Shown: positions 1-11,640, numbered from the stretch's first letter. The stretch is DNA of 64,000 nt from Excoecaria cochinchinensis (GCA_947683425.1 CANTUQ010000009.1:10121001-10185000); one strand, 5' to 3'. The notes: a model not told the origin generated them from the letters alone. Program-made: numbers and translations.

Positions 1-1042
1 TTCACAAAGAATTGCACATCTTTAAACATAGTAGGCCAATAAAAACCAGAGGATAGAATTTTTGATACCGTTCTATTTGGCGCATGGTGTCCACCAGCTT
101 CCCCGCTATGACATGCCTTGATGATCTCACCCTTCTCCTCATCCGAGATATACCTCCTCAGCACTTGATCAACACACAGGAGAAACAAATAAGGGTCGTC
201 CCAAATGTAGTGTTTGGCATCCGCTTTTAGCTTCTTCCTTTGCTGCCATATGAAGTCCTTTGGCATAAATCCTCCTGCAAGAAAATTAGCCACATTAGCA
301 AACCAAGGAACAGAAAATTCACTTGCAAATAAAGCACAAATATGTTCATCAGGGAATAAATCTAAAATTTCCCCATTTTTAATTTGATCGCTCTCCAATC
401 TCGACAAATGATCCTCTACGAAATTTTCTGCCCCCTTCTTATCTTTGATTTTCGGGTCAAACTCTTGCAATAGGAGCACCCATCTAATCAATCTCGGCTT
501 GGATTCCTTCTTGGCAAACAAATGTCTCAAAGCTGTATGGTCTGACCACACCACGATTTTTACACCCAGCAAATATGGCCTGAACTTCTCAAAAGCATAC
601 ACGATTGCAAGAAGCTCTTTCTCAGTGGTGGTGTAATTAACCTGTGCCCCTGTCAAGGTGTGACTGGCATAATAAACTGCACAAAATACCTTATCTCATC
701 GCTGTCCAACCACTGCCCCAACTGCAAAGTCACTAGCATCACACATTAGTTCAAACGGCAAATTCCAATCCGGAGATATAATCATCGGGGCTGAAATGAG
801 CCGTCGTTTCAAAGTTTTAAAAGATAGCATGCACTCACTATCAAAATCAAAAGGAGCATCTTTCATGAGCAAATAGAAAAAGGGTTTAGCAATTTTCGAA
901 AAATCTTTGATAAAACGACGTTAAAACCCTACATGTCCTAAGAAACTCTGAATGCCCTTAACACTAGTCGGGGGTGGCAACTTTTCTATCACCTCTACCT
1001 TGGCCTTATCGACCTCTATCCCTCTCTCAGAAATTTTGTGCC
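1..1042 (-). pseudogene. Athila-like Ty3/Gypsy pol relic (RT end, RNase H, integrase start)
   Basis: Read on the minus strand, this stretch gives the end of a Gypsy reverse transcriptase, an RNase H domain and the start of integrase. Visible motifs are the RT connection motif KGIQSFLGHVGF near 915-960, the RNase H motif TEKELLAIVYAFEKFRPYLL near 570-635, a WSDHTALRHLF motif near 520-550, LIRWVLLLQEFD near 460-500, and a degraded HHCC zinc-finger region at 1-120. In-frame stops occur near 695 (TGA) and 920 (TAA), so it is dead. The wording KPRLIRWVLLLQEFD with a following DHLSRLE resembles the Athila lineage (family knowledge). The reading frame is cut at 1043, where a Tat-like LTR begins, and it continues off the left edge. 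Assignment to Gypsy is firm; the Athila lineage is likely. Confidence 0.85.
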
Positions 1043-2381
1043 TGTGACGCGCGCCGGACCCGAATAACCCAGCAAGGGCCCTCGCTTTGAATCCACTTTA
1101 GGATTCGAGGTATGAAGGTTCGCGCCTTTTGATCATGGGCGCCATGAGACATCATCGGTATACTCCTCTCAATAGAACATTGGGGAGAATAACCTAGCCT
1201 ATTGACGCCTAAAGGCACCTTTGAGGTATTTGGAGTCGCCACCCAATTTGCAAGAAATTGGGAAAAGGTTTCTCACCTCTATTGGTCTAAACCAGAGATA
1301 TGGTGTCCGGAACTTCCCTCTTATTTATGCTTTGGTTAATTATAAATGGGTTTTTAAATTCTTAAAATTATATCTCTCATCTCACACGAGCGATGCATTA
1401 AAAGTAAAAGCGCATTTCAAGTACGTAAAGGAAGTAAATAAAAGCGATAAAGCAATAGATAGAGAAAGCGGTAAATGAGAGCGGTAAACACGCAAGCACG
1501 CAATTACAAGAGAAATAGGGGCGGAATACAACCCCCGTTGGAAGAAAATGAAGCTATAAATGGGACAGAATACAATCCCAAAAATAAATAAATTTGCCCC
1601 AAAGTTATTACAAGGGCCCAAAAATAAGAAATGAACTTGAATTCAAAACACTCACCCAAGATTAAAATAAAAGAACGTACATAAATCGGGACATTATTTA
1701 AGGAACATTGGTTCCTTCGCGCTTGTTCGAAATTTAGGAACATTGGTTCCTTCGTATTAATTTGAAGAGGGCTCGAAGAGTCATTTTTGATTGCTTGAAT
1801 TGAAAAACCGGGATGAGCGATCCCATTTTTGTAGAAAAGTTGACTCTTCGTTTTAATTGTGACATTTTTATTGTCGAGCTAAAATGAGGGACATTGGTCC
1901 CGATTTTATTAGTGAAAATTCCAATTTAATTATAGAAATATTTTTGTGATTTTTTATCGCACGCGTGCACGAATGAAAATATATATTTACAAAAAACACG
2001 ACATAAAGAAAGGGTTAAGAAAGGTCTCACCGAACCGGAGTACCCGCCTACGCGTCGCGACCCATCCGGGGAGTCGCGGTGACACCCGAACAACTTGATT
2101 CAAATTAAACTCATACAAAGGTTAACATCAAAAATATCAGTAAATATTCAAAGTAAATGAACCAAGCAAATGCGAAATATAATAATAATAACAATGATAG
2201 TAACACAACAAAATGAATTAAATTATCAACAGTAAATAACAAATAATCATGGCAATAATAATAATAAATGATAATAATAATGTTAACAGAATATTAATAG
2301 CAACCAATATAATAATAAACATAATAATAATAAGAGTAAAGATAACAGCATATTGAATAATCACAAGTAATAGTAATAATG

Positions 2382-2477
<96 letters not shown>
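2382..2477. repeat. (AAT)n microsatellite
   Basis: About 32 uninterrupted AAT units lie in an AAT-rich surround (about 2180-2730). It sits inside the minus-strand Tat-like LTR. The long poly-Leu or poly-Ile open frames here are artefacts of the trinucleotide repeat. Confidence 0.97.
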
Positions 2478-3354
2478 TGACATCCATAAACATAAAATGA
2501 ATATAAAGTAGTGATAATGATAATAATAGGTAATATCAATAATAATGATAATAATAATAATGCCAAAATAATGGCATGGATGACCAATAGAATAACCATA
2601 ATAATAACTACGTGAGATAACAATGAATAATAATAAAAAATGACAATAAACAATAACATGAGCCTAAACATGAACACAAGCATAAATAGTGATAACGATA
2701 AATAATAATAATAATATTAGCACATGAACATGAAAACCCATTTAAAGCCAACAAATAACATATTAATGGTGGTATTGACACAGTGAAATGCTAAAAATAA
2801 ATAATAGACAATATATTAATAGCAAAAAAAATAATATTAACAACAATAAATAATGTACAAGAAAAATAAAAGAGAACAAGTCCAATAATGTTTACCCTCA
2901 GAATTTTTAGATTGGGGAAACGGTGTCCCGATCGATTTTCCTTGTCGGATTTATGGTGATAAATACTTGAAGAAAATGTAGAAATTAATATTTTGAAATG
3001 AAATCAAGAAAATATTTTGATGAAAATATTTTGGTGGATGATTTGAGCAAAAGGAAATTAATTTTCCAAGCCCAAACCACTCAAGAAATAGATTATGTAT
3101 TTTTGAAGAGCAATTCAATGTTAAAGCTTGAGAAAAAAAGAAGAAAAGGAGAAGCCAAAAGAAATCTGCTGAAAAAAAGTTGAAAGCCCAAAACCTTTCA
3201 AAATAATTCCCGTCCCCCTCCAAAAATGAGGGCAAAATTCTATTTAATCTTGTCTTGGCTAAAAATGGCAAAAGACAAAAAAAACTTTTATTTTTGTTCC
3301 ACCCAAAAAGGCATGAAATGGTGAAAGACTGAAGAAAATCAGATTGAAAAAGAA

Positions 3355-3770
3355 GCGGAAAAAAGGGAACAGGCGACAGGTCGCGCAGAGCAAGGCGAGG
3401 GCGCGCGCGGCAGCCTGCTGCGCGCGTGGTGCCCCCGCACCGCGCGCAGCAGGCAGCTGCCTCGCGCGCAGGGCAGCTTGCCTCGTGTGCAGGGGGGCGT
3501 GCGGCGCCCCCTGCCTCGCGCGCAGGGGGGGCGCGCTGCACCCCCCGCCTCACGCGCAGGGGATGCGCGCGAGGCGCCCGCCTCTGCGTGCAGGGGGGCG
3601 CGCGGCGCCCCCCGCCTCGCGCGCAGGGGCTGCGCGCGAGGTGCCCGCCTCTGCGCGCAGGGGGGGCGCGCGGCGTCCCTCGCCTCGCGCGAGGCACCTG
3701 CCTCGCGCGCAGGCGCCCCTGCGCGCTGGGGCAGCCCCGCGCTGCCGCAAGCGGCCTTCGCGATTTTTTT
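3355..3770. repeat. GC-rich CpG array in the Tat-like LTR
   Basis: About 400 bp of very high GC stands in AT-rich surroundings. It is built from variants of GCCTCGCGCGCAGGGG, spaced irregularly with GGCGCGCGGCGCCCC-type palindromes. On the minus strand it lies about 210-620 bp inside the LTR start. The plus-strand sister LTR has a different palindrome array at the equivalent place (12880-13115). Open frames in all phases here are composition artefacts. Confidence 0.85.
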
Positions 3771-3979
3771 TTTATTTTAAATTTTGACACAAAATTAATA
3801 TATTTTTTTTACTCCATTTTAATTTTAATTTCCCCAAAAAATATATTTTTAATTATTTTCTGAAAAACACATCTTTGACAAGGGAACGATCGATTCTCAC
3901 ATTTCTTATCGGAAATCGGTCTTCTATTTCATCATCGGGTAATTCTGATCTTGGACTGCCTCGGGACCCGGTGTCTACA

Positions 3980-3998
3980 GTTGCCCCCAATTTTGGGG
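3980..3998 (-). other. Polypurine-tract region of the minus-strand Tat-like element
   Basis: On the minus strand the LTR start is preceded by CCCCAAAATTGGGGGCAAC, the same configuration as 12677-12694 in front of the plus-strand LTR. A G-rich run just before TG is the expected plus-strand primer site. This fixes the 3' LTR identity of 1043-3979. Confidence 0.6.
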
Positions 3999-4189
3999 AA
4001 CTTAGAACACAGGTGCCTAAGTGAGCCAAAATTCAGAAAAGAAAGGAAAGAGGCGCGTACCTGAGGTGGCTGTCTTCCCGAACTGGCTGAAGAAGTCGTC
4101 CCCTTCGGTTGCCGTGTATACTGAAGGACAATTTTTATCCTTTTGGGCGGTGCGTTGAGTCTGCTCCAGACTTACCAAATGCAAGGGTG

Positions 4190-6050
4190 CGTGAGATTTG
4201 TCTCCTCAAAGAACTTGGGGAATTGGTCTCCTCAAAGGACCGAGTGATTTTGCCTCCTCAGAGGACTTTGGGATTTTGCCTCCTCAGAGGACTTGAAGAT
4301 TTTGCATCCTTAGAGGACTTTGGAATTTTGCCTCCTCAGAGGACTTTGAGATTTTGCCTCCTCAGAGGACTTTGGAATTTTGCCTTCTCAGAGGACTTTG
4401 AGATTTTGCCTCCTCAGAGGACTTTGGAATTTTGCCTCCTCAGAGGACTTTTAGATTTTGCCTCCTCAGAGGACTTGAAGATTTTGCCTCCTCAGAGGAC
4501 TTTGGAATTTTGCCTCCTCAGAGGACTTTGAGATTTTGCCTCCTCAGAGGACTTGAAGATTTTGCCTCCTCAGAGGACTTTGGAATTTTGCCTCCTCAGA
4601 GGACTTTGAGATTTTGCCTCCTCAGAGGACTTTGAGATTTTGCCTCCTCAGAGGACTTGAAGATTTTGCCTCCTCAGAGGACTTTGGAATTTTTCCTCCT
4701 CAGAGGACTTTGAGATTTTGCCTCCTCAGAGGACATTGGAATTTTGCCTCCTCAGAGGACTTTGGAATTTTGCCTCCTCAGAGGACTTTGAGATTTTGCA
4801 TCCTCAGAGGACTTTGAGATTTTGCCTCCTCAGAGGACTTGAAGATTTTGCCTCCTCAGAGGACTTTGGAATTTTGCCTCCTCAGAGGACTTTGAGATTT
4901 TGCCTCCTCAGAGGACTTGAAGATTTTGCCTCCTCAGAGGACTTTGGAATTTTGCCTCCTCAGAGGACTTTGAGATTTTGCCTCCTCAGAGGACTTTGGA
5001 ATTTTGCCTCCTCAGAGGACTTTGAGATTTTGCCTCCTCAGAGGACTTGAAGATTTTGCCTCTTCAGAGGACTTTGGAATTTTGCCTCCTCAGAGGACTT
5101 TGAGATTTTGCCTCCTCAGAGGACTTGAAGATTTTGCCTCCTCAGAGGACTTTGGAATTTTGCCTCCTCAGAGGACTTTGAGATTTTGCCTCCTCAAAGG
5201 ACTTCGGAATTTTGCCTCCTCAGAGGACTTTGAGATTTTGCCTCCTCAGAGGACTTTGAGATTTTGCCTCCTAAGAGGACTTGAAGATTTTGCCTCCTCA
5301 GAGGACTTTGGAATTTTGCCTCCTCAGAGGACTTTGGAATTTTGCCTCCTCAGAGGACTTTGAGATTTTGCATCCTCAGAGGACTTTGAGATTTTGCCTC
5401 CTCAGAGGACTTTGGAATTTTGCCTCCTCAGAGGACTTGAAGATTTTGCCTCCTCAGAGGACTTTGGAATTTTGCCTCCTCAGAGGACTTTGAGATTTTG
5501 CCTCCTCAGAGGACTTGAAGATTTTGCCTCCTCAGAGGACTTTGGAATTTTGCCTCCTCAGAGGACTTTGAGATTTTTGCCTCCTTAGAGGACTTTGGAA
5601 TTTTGCCTCCTCAGAGGACTTTGAGATTTTTGCCTCCTCAGAGGACTTTGAGATTTTGCCTCCTCAGAGGACTTTGGAATTTTGCCTCCTCAGAGGACTT
5701 TGAGATTTTGCCTCCTCAGAGGACTTTGGAATTTTGTCTCCTCAGAGGACTTGAAGATTTTGCCTCCTCAGAGGACTTTGGAATTTTGCCTCCTTAGAGG
5801 ACTTTGAGTTTTTGCCTCCTCAGAGGACTTGAAGATTTTGCCTCCTCAGAGGACTTTGGAATTTTGCCTCCTCAGAGGACTTTGAGATTTTGCCTCCTCA
5901 GAGGACTTGAAGATTTTGCCTCCTCAGAGGACTTGAAGATTTTGCCTCCGCAGAGGACTTTTGAATTTTGCCTCCTCAGAGGACTTTGGAATTTTGCCTC
6001 CTTAGAGGACTTTGGAATTTTGCCTCCTCAGAGGACTTTGAGATTTTGAT
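4190..6050. repeat. 26-bp satellite-like tandem array (about 70 units)
   Basis: Units alternate among three variants: TTTGGAATTTTGCCTCCTCAGAGGAC, TTTGAGATT-, and a 25-bp TTGAAGATT- form, all sharing GCCTCCTCAGAGGAC. Each unit contains the palindrome TCCTCAGAGGA (5-bp arms, 1-base centre). The variants recur in higher-order runs (GGAATT, GAGATT, GAAGATT), which suggests homogenisation in blocks. The array lies between the minus-strand 3' LTR and the rest of the internal region. This is the place where Tat-lineage elements are known to carry hypervariable 3' UTR tandem repeats that can seed satellites. Because 26 is not a multiple of 3, the frame cycles and produces repetitive but meaningless open frames. 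Confidence 0.95.
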
Positions 6051-7220
6051 CTACACCGATGTCATCTTGACTTGTTTGTCCGGCACGGGTGAGTGCTACT
6101 GCTAAGATGGTCCGGGCCCCGCTTTCGTGCGTGCGGTCTTCATTTGGACTTTATTTTTTCCTGCAAAACTGGGCACGCAAGAATATATACAAGAGATTGT
6201 ACATGCATGTATAAGATGACATATGCAGATATAAGATGTATGCAAAATGGGTAGACCACGTCCTGGGTGGTGAAGGGTCCGTTCAGGGCACGTTTTGGCA
6301 TTATCTGATATCCCCAAGGATCTAGAAAAGCGTCTTCGCGGCTCAGGAATTCTGACCCATAACCCCCCCTCAAGGGGGACCATTAAGTGGGCGTCTTTGC
6401 CCCCGAGGATTCTGACCCATGTCTTGCATTATACCATCTGTTCGAGAGGATGTCATCTGAAAAACCACGGCCTTATCGCTCCAGGCATTGAAAGTCATTG
6501 ATTAAAGGTAGTGCATCCCTCGTGGATTTTCACACTAGCTTTTCTTAGCGGGAGATGCGTCCTTGTCGGATTTTCACATAACCCTGTACCTTATTTTTTG
6601 CCTGGAATGGACCCAACCCAATCCAGCGGCTTTTATTCATTTTATTTTTTATAGGGCAGACTGCCTGTTGCCAGGTTTTCACCCTGCCCATTGGCCTAAC
6701 TTTTGCTTAGAGCGCCAGTCATGGTTTTCATCTCTAACGGCCTTTTTTTTTTTTTTTTTTTTTTGAGAAGAGGGAGTTGTTGCGAAAGATCTTTCGGGTA
6801 TGATCGACACGTGCTTATGTCTCAGATTCTGGTTGTATGAGCTTGGTCCTTTATTGGGAAGGTGCTGCAGAATTGGCTTCACAGTGGGTAGCAAGATGAG
6901 TTGGCTGAAGTGCCGGAGTAACGAGAATGGTAGAGGGTAGATAGTAGCAGTGTGTTGGTTTATGTCTGACCCAGGTGACTTTGAGGGTGCAAGATGAATT
7001 GCTATAGTTACACCAATACATCTTTGCATAAATGCATATATTTCAACCTGATTTCATAACGTATGATCACTATTTGGCATTAACTCAAAAAATATGGAAA
7101 TCATCTAATCTCGGGGTAGATCTTGAGAGCATCAAACTCCTGTTATCGATCAGCCCTCGCGGGTTTTCTTGATTGAATATTTTCTCTCTCTCTTTTTTTA
7201 TTCTTTATTTAGCCTTTGCC
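6051..7220 (-). mobile_element. Non-coding internal region of the Tat-like element
   Basis: No credible coding frame is present. The part 6180-6790 is recognisably homologous to 56580-57208 plus 62493-62560. Shared landmarks include AAAATGGRTAGACCA, a cluster around AATGGACCCA, TTGGCCTAACTTTTGCTTAGAG and TTTTCATCTCTAACGGCC. So it is a conserved part of a Tat-like family and not unique DNA. A poly-T run sits at about 6744-6764. The region 6790-7220 shows nothing further that I recognise. Confidence 0.6.
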
Positions 7221-8320
7221 ATGGACCCTCCTTCAGTTCGTCAATATTGGTTGAATTTGCTTTCATCTTTGTTAGCCGGAGAGATTGCTGCTTCTGAGAG
7301 TGATCCTTCTTAGTATCAAAGTTTTGGTCTTATCGCTTGTGCAGACTGGTTGAGTTGATGGGTTACTTATTTGGGGCTTGAATATGAAGTTTCACGTTTG
7401 GCCCGTATTGGCTTTGGCGGTTCGAATCCTGGAATGGCCTTTCAATGGCTGAGACAGGGTGACAGGTTGGGCTTGGATGATCTGGGGTACTTTTATCGGT
7501 TTTGGTGGTTTAAGCTTCCGAAATGGTTTTCGACGGCTGGGATTGGGTGGATGGTTTGGGGGGTTTTAGCCCTTTTGGTCCTCTTCAGTAGCTAAGAAAA
7601 ATGGCAATATGCCGGCATGTGTAGATCAACGGGATTTGAACAAAACTTGCCCCCAAATAGCATTCCCTTGCCCCCTGATCAATTCTCTCTTTTCTTTACA
7701 ACCCCAAATTTTTTTTTTTTTGCCCCCAATTTTCTTTATTTTAACAAGCTTTGCTCAAATCCTAAAGTTTACATATACGTGCACTTTTCATCTTAACCAC
7801 TGGGACCATTGTTGTTCAATTTGGTCGGGCATTAAATTTTGGTAGGAAATTTGGTTATGAGGGTTTTAGATGGTTAAGGGTCAGTCATAATCGGTTTTGG
7901 GGTACACATTTCGAATGGGTCGAGAGAAAAAAGGTCATATGGCTTGGTTCTGATGGGTTGTATATTTCTCGTGGCGGTTTTGAGTTTTATTTGTCTAACT
8001 CTTGGTGTAGCTCTCGAAGTTTGATTTTTCTCAGTGGCACCATATGCAACTTGGATGTTGTGGATGCGAAGAAGTGGCTTTCAAAATTCGGTTCGTCATC
8101 ATGCCGGCAGGCGAAAGTAGTACCGATCTCAAGAACTTCCTTATCAATTTTCAGCATGTCATACCAGATCCGGGCAAAGGCTCTTTTTTTTTTTAATTAT
8201 TATCTCTCAAGCTTTTATCTCACTTCAGGAGTCATAACAGATGCTATCAAGATTTTATTTGGGGTCCCCAAAGTTTCGAGACTAGATGGAGTCGTATTAA
8301 TTGGGTTAATGTCAAAATGA
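7221..8320 (+). pseudogene. Antisense ORF relic inside the Tat-like element
   Basis: This is a protein-like reading on the plus strand, opposite to the gag at 8516-9885. It begins at an ATG in good context (GCCATGGAC, 7221), reads MDPPSVRQYWLNLLSSLLAG, meets TAG (about 7311) and TGA (about 7356), and continues in frame to 7595. After a frame change it resumes from about 7827 to 8270 with segments such as GYEGFRWLRVSH, TFEWVERKKVIW-like residues and GLYISRGGFEFYLSNSW. I recognise no domain. Tat-lineage elements such as Grande are known to carry an extra ORF in antisense orientation near the 3' side. Position and orientation here fit that, but identity is inferred from context only. It is broken by at least two stops and one frameshift. 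It could instead be a captured or unrelated fragment. Confidence 0.45.
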
Positions 8321-8515
8321 ATGGATGCATCGTGATCATGAGAAATGAAATCAAGGAAATATCGCATAAACAAAACAGAAATTATTCAACATGGTACAAT
8401 AACCAAATTGTCCTAAAAGAGTTCTGGAATTGAAAAGCAGTAAGCATTAAAAGCATGATCTTCTGCTTGTGGCTTCGGAGGAACATGCCGATGAAGTGGA
8501 TTGGCCCGATCACAT

Positions 8516-9885
8516 CTATGGTGGAAGGATTGCATTGTAGTCTACTCCCTTCTTCTTCTCTCTTTTCTCGAGATCCGTGATTTGCCTGCTGTCGATCAAG
8601 TCTTGAATTTCATGCCTTAATCTTGCGCATCGATCTGTCATATGCCCCGTATGTTGGTGAAAATAACAATACTCATCATTTTTATGTCCCGACCGTCCTT
8701 GGGTTTTGGCTGGCTTAGGTGGCAGGGGCTGCAGCTTTCCCTCCTTTTCCAGTTTTTTAACATCCACGATAAAGGCCGACCCAAATTCGAGAAGCGCCTT
8801 TGGTTCACCCCTATAGTCGATACCTCAGCCGCCTTTTCAGTCCTATCGCCGCTGCTGGAGCCTGCCCACTTATTTGCCCCCTGACTGTTATAGCCCTTCT
8901 TAACAAACCCTTCACCACTCGCCTTCTGGGCCATGCGTTCACTCTCTGCCTCTATGGCGATGTCTTTTAAAGACTCCCAATCTTTTAACCCTTTCATCTT
9001 GAGCCATTCTCTTAAGTACGGGCTTGCATTTCTAATGAACAGCCTGATCTGATCTACCGTATCAGGCTTTCTCTTCATCTCCATCACCCGATTCCTCCAC
9101 CGAGTGAGATAGTCATGGAAGGACTCACCAGGCTTCTGGTACAATAGCTCAAGGTCTTTCAAGGTAACCTCCATTCGGGTACTACAGTCATATTGCTTAA
9201 GGAATTCTTCTATCAGTAAATCCCAATCTTCTCTAGACCTTTTATCCAACCCGTGGTACCAATCGATCGTCGGCCCCGTTAGACTGAGACAGAAATACTC
9301 CACCTTCTGCCTTTTCGTCAGCCCTGTGCCTTTCATGATAAGGGCGTACTGCTTAACGTGTGCAGAAGGCTCTGAGGTACCATCGAACTTCGGCAAATCC
9401 GGCATCTTGAACCCCTGGGGCAGCAGCTCTTCTTCCTCCAGATCTACACCTTCGGGATTGACCCCCTTTTCGGCTGACAGCAGGCGTGTGATCGCCTCAA
9501 TCTTTTCTTCCATCTTTTTCACAACATCATCCTCCACTTTGGGGACTCTTCCCTTCACAGTTTGAGGAATTACTGGTTCATCCTCCTCCTCCTCTATAAG
9601 GTCATCTCTCGAGTCTGAAATGCCCACCCTTCTCTGCTCACCAGGTGTCGTTGCTCTAAGCTCAACAATTGGCGGTTGTGTAGTAGCGGCCGCTGTATGA
9701 GCCCCCTCCATAACGGGTGGTTCACCTTGCTCTACGACAGGAGACACAAACGGTTGCCCTGCACTTGGTGCCATCTGGGCGACGATGCTCCCCATCATAG
9801 CTAACATCTTCCTCTCAAAATCCTCGAATCTCTTATCCAAATCTTGTGTCACCGAAGCACCCATTTCTTGCGGTAGATCTGCCAT
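8516..9885 (-). pseudogene. gag: Tat-like Ty3/Gypsy gag, frameshifted
   Basis: This encodes a retrotransposon Gag capsid and nucleocapsid. The likely start is the Met at 9885 (MADLPQEMGASVTQDLDKRF, with a coiled N-terminus); upstream in-frame sequence to 10128 looks like leader. A Glu-rich, Pro-containing linker precedes the capsid core. Retrotrans_gag motifs are visible: KVEYFCLSLTGPTIDWYHGL, WDLLIEEFLKQYD and PGESFHDYLTRWRNRV at about 9060-9300. The frame is lost near 8770, and the zinc knuckle continues in another frame at 8516-8767 as CYFHQHTGHMTDRCARL, a CX2HX4-type Tat knuckle. So there is one frameshift between capsid and knuckle. No protease, RT, RNase H or integrase follows before the 3' array, so the copy is non-autonomous. 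Lineage assignment is from the knuckle type and 3' repeats. Confidence 0.85.
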
Positions 9886-10500
9886 TACTGACCTTGAAAT
9901 CTCCGCCAACCAATTCAAATTTTGCTTGTTCGTCAGGCACCCTCGGGGACCCCAAAACCTCTCAGGTGAGTGGCCTATAGTGGCTGAAAATTCCAAGGGG
10001 TTAGAATGATGCATGGATGAGATGTAATGCATGATCGTGATATGCAGATGGTCCTCGATGAGTGAACAAAAAATGATATGTACATGTGAAGAAAAATAAT
10101 ACGCAGACAAAAGGATATACACACACAAAAATGAAATGCATATGTGTTATATATATTTTATTTTATTTTAACATGCATGGATGACGCGTGATGCATGAGC
10201 ATGACGTGCAGCATTTACAACCACATGCAGACAGGTAAATCCTCCCAACCTTATCACTTCACACGCGAGGTCGTGCGGTCTCTTTCCTAGGCGGGCTTCA
10301 TCCAAGGGTTAACAGGGAACCCATTGGACGCGTATGGTGCACGGTGAAAAACCGACAGCATAACACTCTTAATCTAATGCGCATTCGTATGGGTTTTGGC
10401 CATTACGTATTTGGAAAATTCAATTAAACCAAAGTGGGCCCAACGGGGCATGAAAACCTTTGATAAAAGACCACTTGATTTGCTTGATTTTGTTTAATAC
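9886..10500. other. Leader and junction between oppositely oriented Tat-like parts
   Basis: No coding signal. Near 9886-10128 the minus frame stays open but has no domain. The stretch 10129-10500 holds TATATATTTTATTTTATTTT-type AT-rich sequence and unremarkable DNA. The switch from minus-oriented internal sequence (gag) to plus-oriented internal sequence (10501 on) must fall here. No 5' LTR or primer-binding site is recognisable for either part. Confidence 0.4.
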
Positions 10501-11193
10501 GTGACGGCCCATATCACAAGCATCATATTAAGGAGCATGCCCCCTAGGGAAAGTTTCTATTTGCCATTACATGGGCTTTGGTCTCGGGGGATAGAGCGGT
10601 TGGCTCAGGAGCAGGCCGGTCATATCGAGAACACAGCGCGAGAGCAGGCTCAGGTCGTGGAGGCCTTCAGAGACGAGCAGGCGAGGCTGATAGAGCAGAT
10701 TGCCTAGGGCCAAAGGGAGCTTAGGCAGCAGCTCGCTCATGAGATGAGGACGTCTCAGGACCAAGCGTCTTAGAGGATTGATATGACCCTACAGATGATC
10801 GACGAGTCACTCGACTCCCTGAGATCCCGGGTCTAGGCGATAGAGGGGATCCTCCCACCCTTGTCTCAGACCATGAGGGAGTTCAGAGAGCAGACAAAGT
10901 AGCGCCTAGAGCAGATGAGGAGGGCCGCCAGCGAGCAGACCATTCAGATGAGCCAGGCATTCAAGAAGCTAGGAGGCACAGTCTCAGAGACCTTAGGGTT
11001 TATGAGGACTTGTACCCAGCCCTTCTTGGATGGCTATGCTCAGATTAGATTCAAACGGGCCAATGATGCTGAGGCAGGACCCTCCACGGCTCAGCCTCCA
11101 CCTCCGGCACAGCCACCTCCACCTCCGCCAGGGACAGTGCACATATCAGATGACGAGGATCCTGATAAGCCCTCTGACTACACACCCCTCTGA
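10501..11193 (+). pseudogene. Coiled-coil ORF relic with four in-frame TAG stops
   Basis: One frame runs from about 10501 to the TGA after 11193, interrupted only by TAG at 10705, 10771, 10834 and 10900. The residues are rich in Gln, Glu, Arg and Ala with heptad spacing (for example EQAGHIENTAREQAQVVEAF), so a long coiled coil is likely. The C-terminus is Pro-rich (PPPPAQPPPPPPG) and then acidic (SDDEDPDKPSDYTPL). No enzymatic motif is visible. It lies upstream of the 103-bp array and the plus-strand 3' LTR, so it is probably the 3'-most ORF of the plus-oriented Tat-like or Athila-like element. Similar coiled-coil and Pro-rich tails occur in uncharacterised plant transposon proteins (general knowledge). 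Function unknown. Confidence 0.5.
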
Positions 11194-11640
11194 TGATTCA
11201 GGGAGTCATTTTTGTATTTTTGTACATTTTCACTTTGTATATACATTGTGCAAAAATGGATATTTCTAGTGAAAACTTTTGTTTTCAGTTTTATGCATTT
11301 ATTCAGTTATTTATGATTCATTCATATTACAGATGAATATATGCTTTCACATTTGCTCATATTCCAAAATAAGGGAAACAAAACAAAAAATGAAAAATGA
11401 TGAATGACAACTCAATAAAAAAGAATATAAATGAAATATGACATGGTAGATAAAACAAAATCACACCATTCATAGACATGTTGAAAGATGACAACTCAAA
11501 TATGAATTAACAAAACCTTTTATCACACAGGTACAGAGAAACATCGATCGAACACAAGCATCGATTAAAAGTCCGAATAAGGGCGCCTAAGATTCATGTC
11601 TTCTTGGAACAAGGAACCCAGCGAGGTCTCCTCCTCTACA
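11194..11640 (+). mobile_element. Non-coding internal segment before the 103-bp array
   Basis: AT-rich sequence follows the coiled-coil ORF (for example 11280-11540). I see no ORF, RNA or structured repeat in it. It probably represents 3' UTR of the plus-oriented element. Confidence 0.35.

Larger units (their letters stand above)
1043..3979 (-). mobile_element. Tat-like LTR, minus orientation (2.9 kb)
   Basis: Read on the minus strand it starts TGTAGACACCGGGTCCC at 3979 and ends GCGCGTCACA at 1043, with canonical TG...CA termini. It pairs with the plus-strand LTR at 12695-14745. They share the start (TGTAGRCACCG then a GTCCCG block), the PPT-side sequence GGGGGCAAC, an internal GGAGTCGCCACCCAAT block and the end. 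It is about 0.9 kb longer than its partner because of an AAT microsatellite and a GC-rich array. The sequence right of it (3980 on) is internal and carries the PPT side, so this is a 3' LTR. The left flank is the Athila-like pol. No target-site duplication can be assigned because the far end belongs to a different, oppositely oriented copy. Confidence 0.75.

Noticed and set aside
2218..2683. Minus-strand open frames of poly-Leu and poly-Ile
   Set aside because: They are translations of the AAT microsatellite and its AT-rich borders; no other protein feature exists.
2951..3863. Several overlapping Ala/Arg/Pro-rich open frames on both strands, up to 279 residues
   Set aside because: The GC-rich array lacks stop codons in all frames by composition; the frames have no motif and lie inside an LTR.
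4109..6049. Repeat protein with PPQRTLRFCLLRGL-like units
   Set aside because: The 26-bp unit cycles the frame, giving the same words in three phases. Indels of one base switch frames freely, so no protein is maintained.
4190..6050. CRISPR-like array (regular short palindromic units)
   Set aside because: There are no unique spacers, the unit is contiguous, and the context is a plant retrotransposon.
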